Part shown: piece by piece, positions 59,901 to 64,000 of the stretch
Position numbering within the stretch: the first letter of the stretch is position 1
Layout of the letters: every line of letters begins with the position of its first letter
Source: Malania oleifera
Lineage: Eukaryota; Streptophyta; Magnoliopsida; Santalales; Ximeniaceae
Direction of reading: 5' to 3'
Length of the DNA stretch: 64,000 bases
Assembly (NCBI RefSeq): GCF_029873635.1
Contig: NC_080420.1
Span: 28,759,032 to 28,823,031, forward strand
Position numbers and translations under genes: made by a program
The notes under the pieces: model-generated
Databases searched by the model: none
Told to the model about the DNA's origin: nothing
What the model saw: only the letters and a program-made list of their open reading frames with translations

Positions 59901-61505
59901 CCACCCATGGGTTCCTCCTGTTATAACGAGTGGTATCAAAGCCGATGTTCGTAACTCTAGGTGAGCGACATCGTAAAAGTCGAGACGGAAAGATAATTCT
60001 CCTGATGTGCTAAGAGTTGGAAGACCAAGTGTGTGGTCGAGGCCAATAAGGATCATCTAGGCTGAGGATGGATCCGAATAGGGTCAAAACGTGAGAGGTA
60101 GGATTGGTTCGGAAATACGTGGAATGCAATACGACGCACGTAAGATGTCAATGGTAAGACCCACTTGAACTACTGTTGGAGAATTGGACTTACTCTCATA
60201 AGGGAGACGATTTCCGTTCAAGATGAGGCTTAAACTTTAGGGTTAAGTTGGTGTTCACCCATGTGTATCAAGTCTACTCATGGACTCCTCCGGTCTTAAC
60301 AGAGAGTTGAGGGAAACTCTTTTTAACTTTAGAATCAGGGCTTAACCCACCCCGCAAATCAAATGACATAGAAGATAAGTTTTGGCAATTGAAAAAAAAG
60401 CAATTAATTTTCTCATTTTTTTTTTTAAGAAAAAGTGTGCATCTTTTGTACTTCTCAAACTACCTAAAAATATCTCTTTCATAATTTCCTAGACTAATCC
60501 AATGTTTGGTAGGCTGGTATGAAAAATAATGAGATAGAAATAAAATAAAAAGTTATATGGCTAATACTATCATTCCATTCCCATTTCCGAATGTGCAACA
60601 ACAAAAAGTGTTAGACATAAAATAGTAGTACCTTATCCATGCTTGACATTATGTAATTAACACAATAATGTGGTTTGGATGCTTTCCAATTAATATCTAC
60701 TATTGAGATAACGTGTATAGGGCCAGAGTTGCGTCCCCACCCCCACTGTCACAAGTAATCATTGCCATGAAGCGAAAAATGACACCATTCAGTTTCTCAG
60801 GAAACAAACACAAATGGCAGCCCAATTACAAATAAATAAACAAATAAATAGGCCAGGAAGGGGAAGAACAAACCTGTGCTCCGAACAAGAACACGCAAAT
60901 CAAACCCATCCAGGAATGCAGACTGTAAAAATTAGCCACAACGCCGTCTTCGTGGTGAAACTTTGTCCAAATCCCAAAAACCCCAGAAGCCAAAGCCACT
61001 CCCTGCAAACACAGATGCACCGATTTCCTCAAATTTCTCGAACCCGGCGGCCACCGATGAACGAGAATCGCTGGAAACACGAGAAATGTGCAAACAATCA
61101 AAACCCCCATTTGTTTTCAAAAGTATTATACATGTTCTTTCCTTGTTCTTCGCTTTAATTAACTTCTGGGTTGCGTCACTACCTTCTCCACTGACGAGAA
61201 TAAAACCGATCACCATTAATAGAGGATGCAGGAGCTGTTCAATGCACAGCAAAAACAGCACTGCTTTCAGAAAATCTAAGTGGGCTTCAGTGTGAGAAAA
61301 TAAAATGCAGAGAGAGAGAGAGACAGAGACAGAGAAAGAGAGTTACAGGGTAGATGAGGCCTTCTTGAGAGGAGTACTGAGGAAGGAAGCTAGACCTGAA
61401 GGCAAGCGACCAGCAAAGGAGAAGAAGAGCAACCAGAAGGGCAGAGATTCTGGCAAGCACGAGGAGAGGGAGGAGGGAGGAAGTGAGTGGAGTAGGAGAA
61501 GCCAT
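56968..61505 (-). CDS. CYB561: Cytochrome b561, transmembrane ascorbate ferrireductase, 4 exons, 238 aa
   Basis: Minus-strand exons in order: 61347-61505, 61183-61234, 60874-61070, 56968-57276 (717 bp with stop; GT-AG introns, phases consistent). The family moves electrons across a membrane from cytosolic ascorbate to monodehydroascorbate or Fe(III) through two haem b groups. The protein has six hydrophobic segments. The four haem-ligand histidines are visible: His56 (LLHPLLMV), His89 (KSVHLCLQ), His122 (YSLHSWMG), His161 (LPWHIFLG), as is the RRARVEVLPWH loop thought to bind ascorbate. The start MASPTPLTSSLLPL fits the family; an upstream in-frame ATG at 61643 would add 46 residues with no family counterpart. 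Closest plant type from memory is the At1g26100-like group. Intron 3 (57277-60873) is filled with retroelement pieces, and intron 1 begins with a CT-rich tract. Confidence 0.95.
57364..57564. mobile_element. MITE-like sequence in CYB561 intron 3
   Basis: The left end TGTTTGGTTCAAAGAAT and the right end, read inversely as TGTTTGGTTGGGGAAT, form an imperfect terminal inverted repeat around 200 bp of non-coding DNA. No clear target duplication. Same end type as the sequence at 8521-8877. Confidence 0.45.
58274..58771 (-). mobile_element. TRIM-like unit (reverse): primer site, short internal region, LTR
   Basis: On the minus strand, AGTGGCATCAGAG (primer-site type, 58760-58771) opens a 247-bp non-coding internal region (58525-58771). 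A 251-bp LTR-like segment (58274-58524) follows, starting TATTGGAGAATTGGG and ending GGTTCCTTCGGTCCACA. The same order occurs in inverse orientation at 59850-60301. The ORF over this unit (58074-58514) is not a recognisable protein. Confidence 0.6.
58772..59140 (-). repeat. Copia LTR in CYB561 intron 3
   Basis: 369 bp. The minus strand starts TGTTGAGTAGTTAG after the polypurine tract CCAAGTGGGAGAT (59141-59153) and ends GATTCCTAACA at 58772. It has TATAAATAG near 58985 and the degraded motif CCGTAGACATGGG...CCGAACCGCGTAG (about 58830-58870). Confidence 0.8.
59205..59850 (-). pseudogene. Copia reverse transcriptase/RNase H 3' fragment
   Basis: The minus frames 59553-59850 (GSLMYAMVGTRLDIGQVMGA, YMSNLGKTHWEAVKWILRYL, GYVDVDFAGEIDHRLSTTGY) and 59205-59432 (IHLVKNFAFHSRTKHIGLRY, DMLTKVVTTENL) are the C-terminal part of a copia polyprotein, directly upstream of the polypurine tract and LTR. 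Everything 5' of the GSLMYAM block is missing. The first residues of the ORF reaching 59885 come from the adjoining TRIM-like unit. Confidence 0.88.
59850..60301 (+). mobile_element. TRIM-like unit (forward)
   Basis: Partial LTR (about 59850-59927), then primer-site-like TGGTATCAAAGCC (59931-59943), a 230-bp internal region, and a right LTR (60174-60301, TGTTGGAGAATTGG...CCGGTCTTAACA, 128 bp). The internal region aligns with the reverse unit (58525-58771), for example GATGTTCGTAACTCTAGG vs GACGGTTCGTAATTCTAGG. No coding content, as expected for a TRIM. Confidence 0.65.
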
Positions 61506-62910
61506 TTCCAATGGGCTGTCGCAGTCCTCTTCGGAGCTCAGTGCAGTGGAGTTTAAGAACCACCGACAACTTTGCTTAATTCTTTTTAGACCTATCTTTG
61601 GATTTATGCGCGTGGAAGATAAAGCTTCACAAATTCTGAACAATAATTAAATAAACTAGACGCATTTAAAAAATTTATTAAGATAAGATTTGAACTTTAA
61701 AAACTTTGACTTCAAGTTTTTAACAAAAATAATTAAATTAAAATAAAATAAACTAGAGTAGTTAGTGAAATAAATATCGAAAATGTATCACTTTCAATAA
61801 TGGATTTCAAAATCAATTATTGAAAAATCAATTTCAGCTCGTCATGTAGACATAATTGACTTTTGAAAAATTAATTTCTTTGTAAGAAATTGACTTTCCA
61901 AAAGTCGGTTATGTTTTTCAATGCATATTACGTACTCTAATTTACTTGTGAAAAATATTTTCCCTCAAATTTAATTTTTATTTTGATCATTTTCCTTGAT
62001 TTTTTTTTATTTTTCCCCATATCTTTATTTTTTTTCTGAATTTATTAAGATATTGAAAAATTAGAAAAATGTCATAAAAAGGGTTGAAAGGAAATTACAA
62101 AAGATTAGTTAATTTTTTATTTTTACAATATTTATTGGAAATAGAAAAATAATAATAAATAGTTTTGATACTATTCTTTTCTATAAATAACTTTTCATTT
62201 TTAAACAATTACAAAAAATGACACCTAACTTTTAATTTTTTAAAATTTATATATAAAAGTTGAAAAATATTCTTTCTTTAATTTCATAGATTTTTTATTC
62301 TTAGTTTATGTATGGGTGTGTGAAATTTGGATTTTGGACTTTAATTTGCATGACTTATGTTATAACTTTTTTTTTTTTTTCTAAATTCACACAAATCCAA
62401 ATTCAAATCCCACCATGTGTCTTATTGGGATAAGGAAAAAATTAAGCGTGGGGAGGGTCTTGGGAATTAAATTAAACTTGTTTGCTTATTGCATTTGATA
62501 CAAACAATTGGAATGTCTTTTTTAGATTGAATGATATATTTAAATGAATTAAGGTATCTAGGCAAATAGACACATTAAATATGTTAATTGTAATTATTGG
62601 TATATGTAGAAGACTCTATGTAAAACTTATATACACTCAAGTTTTTTTATAAAGTGATTTAAAGTTTCGAACTTGTCTATACTTTCTTCATTACTCTCTG
62701 TCTATCTTGAATACTCTATTTCCCTACATTTCATTAGTCCAAATAAGATTTTATGGGAAAATGCTTTGTATGATTAACTTAACAATAACGATTTGAGAAG
62801 ACATTATTTTGGAAAAGGAAAGTTTAAGAGAGAGAGAGAGAGAGAGAGAATTTCCACTCTTACGTTTCTAAAACTCTATTATGCGTCAAATCAATAATGT
62901 ATAAGTTAGG
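61506..62910 (-). promoter_or_regulatory. Upstream region of CYB561
   Basis: The first 140 bp hold a probable 5' UTR with an upstream in-frame ATG (61643). Further out the DNA is AT-rich with poly(T) stretches and a GA microsatellite at about 62828-62851. No gene or element ends recognised. Confidence 0.4.
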
Positions 62911-63131
62911 AAAAAAGGATGGATATTATATTTGTAAGTTAGGAAAAATGTACCAAATCAATAATTCTTAATCCAACAAAGGGGTGATAATTCTAGTTGT
63001 TGCTAAAAATAAATAACACAATTTTCAAGTTTAGTGAAACAACTTCCCTAAGAGACAAACTAATTTAATTCAACCAAAAAAAAAATAACACAGCAATTAG
63101 TTTTAAAATGTTACTTTGTATAAAATATGTG
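62911..63131 (+). repeat. Direct repeat, copy 1
   Basis: Begins AAAAAAGGATGGATATTATA and ends TTACTTTGTATAAAATATG. It matches 63568-63797 along its length with small indels. Confidence 0.85.
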
Positions 63132-63567
63132 AAGGGTGTGAAATGTTAATGTCAATCTTACAAGTCTTGGGGTGCATTAGGAGCATTAATAATTTCTTGC
63201 TAATGTCCAATAGACCCTTGGAAAGATTATAAGTCTAAGAGTACATGATTTTCAGTCTTTTCAATACTTCTGAAATCTTTAAAGAATACCCTATCAACTC
63301 CCAGTAAATCCTTTTATTTAAACTTTTTAAAATTTTGATGACAAACATTTTGCCAGCCCATTATTCTGTAAGGTGTTACGAGATTGTTAGCTCCTAAGCC
63401 AACTACTGCTAGTATGCACAAAACCCTGTTAATCGAGTTTTCAAAAGTCGGGCCTATTCCCATATATGCAATACACTAATTCACGTAAACTGAAACCAAC
63501 TGTCCAAAAGATTATTTTGATTGAATGTTTGAAGATTGTTACATCATTCTTTGTTTTCTTTCTCACT

Positions 63568-63797
63568 AAAAAAAGGATGTATACTATATTTGTAAGTTAG
63601 GAAAAATGTGTCAAAGCAACAATTTTTAATCCAACAAAGTGGTGATAATTTCTAGTTGTTGCTAAAAATAAATACTATTTCTATACAATTTTTCGAGTTT
63701 ACTGAAAAACTTTCATAAAATACGGACTAATTTAATCTAACCAAAAAAATAATACAACAATTATCTACTGAGTCTTACAATATTACTTTGTATAAAT
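63568..63797 (+). repeat. Direct repeat, copy 2
   Basis: Begins AAAAAAAGGATGTATACTAT and ends TTACTTTGTATAAATAAAT, about 657 bp from copy 1. Shared internal words include GGTGATAAT and TAGTTGTTGCTAAAAATAAATA. Confidence 0.85.
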
Positions 63798-63808
63798 AAA
63801 TATATATT

Positions 63809-63979
63809 GAAGTTGATCTGTCAAAAGCATCATGTAATTACTGTGATAAAATGATTGGGTGTTCTGGTAAACGTGGTACAAGTGCACTGATTAATCATTT
63901 GGGTAGGTGTTCAAAGTACCCAAATAATAATGTGAATAAGAAACAAAAGGAATTGGTCTTCAAACTATTGATTTTTTGA
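63809..63979 (+). pseudogene. hAT transposase N-terminal BED zinc finger fragment
   Basis: The forward frame reads ASCNYCDKMIGCSGKRGTSA then LINHLGRCSKYPNNN, a BED-type zinc finger (CxxC ... HxxxC with the GTSxLxxH core) as found at the start of hAT transposases. A stop occurs at 63977-63979, 18 codons past the finger. No start codon is visible within the frame. The window ends 21 bp later, so the rest of the transposase, if any, lies outside. Confidence 0.75.
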
Positions 63980-64000
63980 GTCCGATCCTTATTTTGATGC

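Noticed and set aside
61505-61643. Upstream in-frame ATG as the start of CYB561
   Set aside because: The extra 46 residues have no resemblance to the family, whose proteins begin shortly before the first membrane segment as at 61505.

Overview
The window is nuclear DNA from a flowering plant, very probably a eudicot. It is AT-rich, its genes have GT-AG introns, and plant LTR retrotransposons (Ty1/copia, Ty3/gypsy Tekay-type and Tat-type), LINE remnants, TRIM-like elements and a hAT fragment fill most of it. I cannot name the species.

Two host genes can be assembled exon by exon, both on the minus strand. The first (6588-21535, 11 exons, 579 codons) is a chloroplast-type S-layer-homology (SLH) domain protein with a membrane helix, an SLH-like region and a long coiled coil. 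The second (56968-61505, 4 exons, 238 codons) is a cytochrome b561 (transmembrane ascorbate ferrireductase) with all four expected haem-ligand histidines. Every exon join keeps the reading frame. Their long introns hold a calmodulin-like pseudogene, two LINE tails, MITE-like sequences, and a copia fragment bracketed by two inverted TRIM-like units.

Region by region. 1-6071: a non-autonomous LTR element (decayed transposon-protein ORF, polypurine tract, 3' LTR) apparently inserted in the integrase of a decayed copia. 6588-21535: SLH gene. 22999-42427: one Tekay-type gypsy element (A; TSD TCTCT) grown to 19 kb by nested insertions. A copia solo LTR (C; TSD AGTTC) carries in turn a gypsy solo LTR (D; TSD TTCGC), and a second Tekay-type element (B, opposite strand) sits in A's 3' LTR. 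42973-45182: gypsy solo LTR E (TSD GTAAA). 45247-52128: Tat-type gypsy H (minus strand, TSD GACAT) with a copia solo LTR in its 5' LTR. 52158-53854: another copia solo LTR, then a decayed copia pol. 55683-56124: short copia solo LTR (TSD TAAGT). 56968-61505: CYB561 gene. 61506-64000: AT-rich DNA, a 220-bp direct repeat and a hAT BED zinc finger.

No retroelement here looks autonomous: all coding regions carry stops, frameshifts or large deletions. The most unusual pattern is in the LTRs. Copia and gypsy LTRs alike carry, just upstream of a TATA-like box, an island of short imperfect CpG-rich dyad repeats (TCGTCGACGA, CGGGCGACCGAAC, GGTCGACTGAAC types). One form is shared almost word for word between copia and gypsy LTRs. 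Coordinates come from hand alignment and reading-frame checks; no database search was possible.
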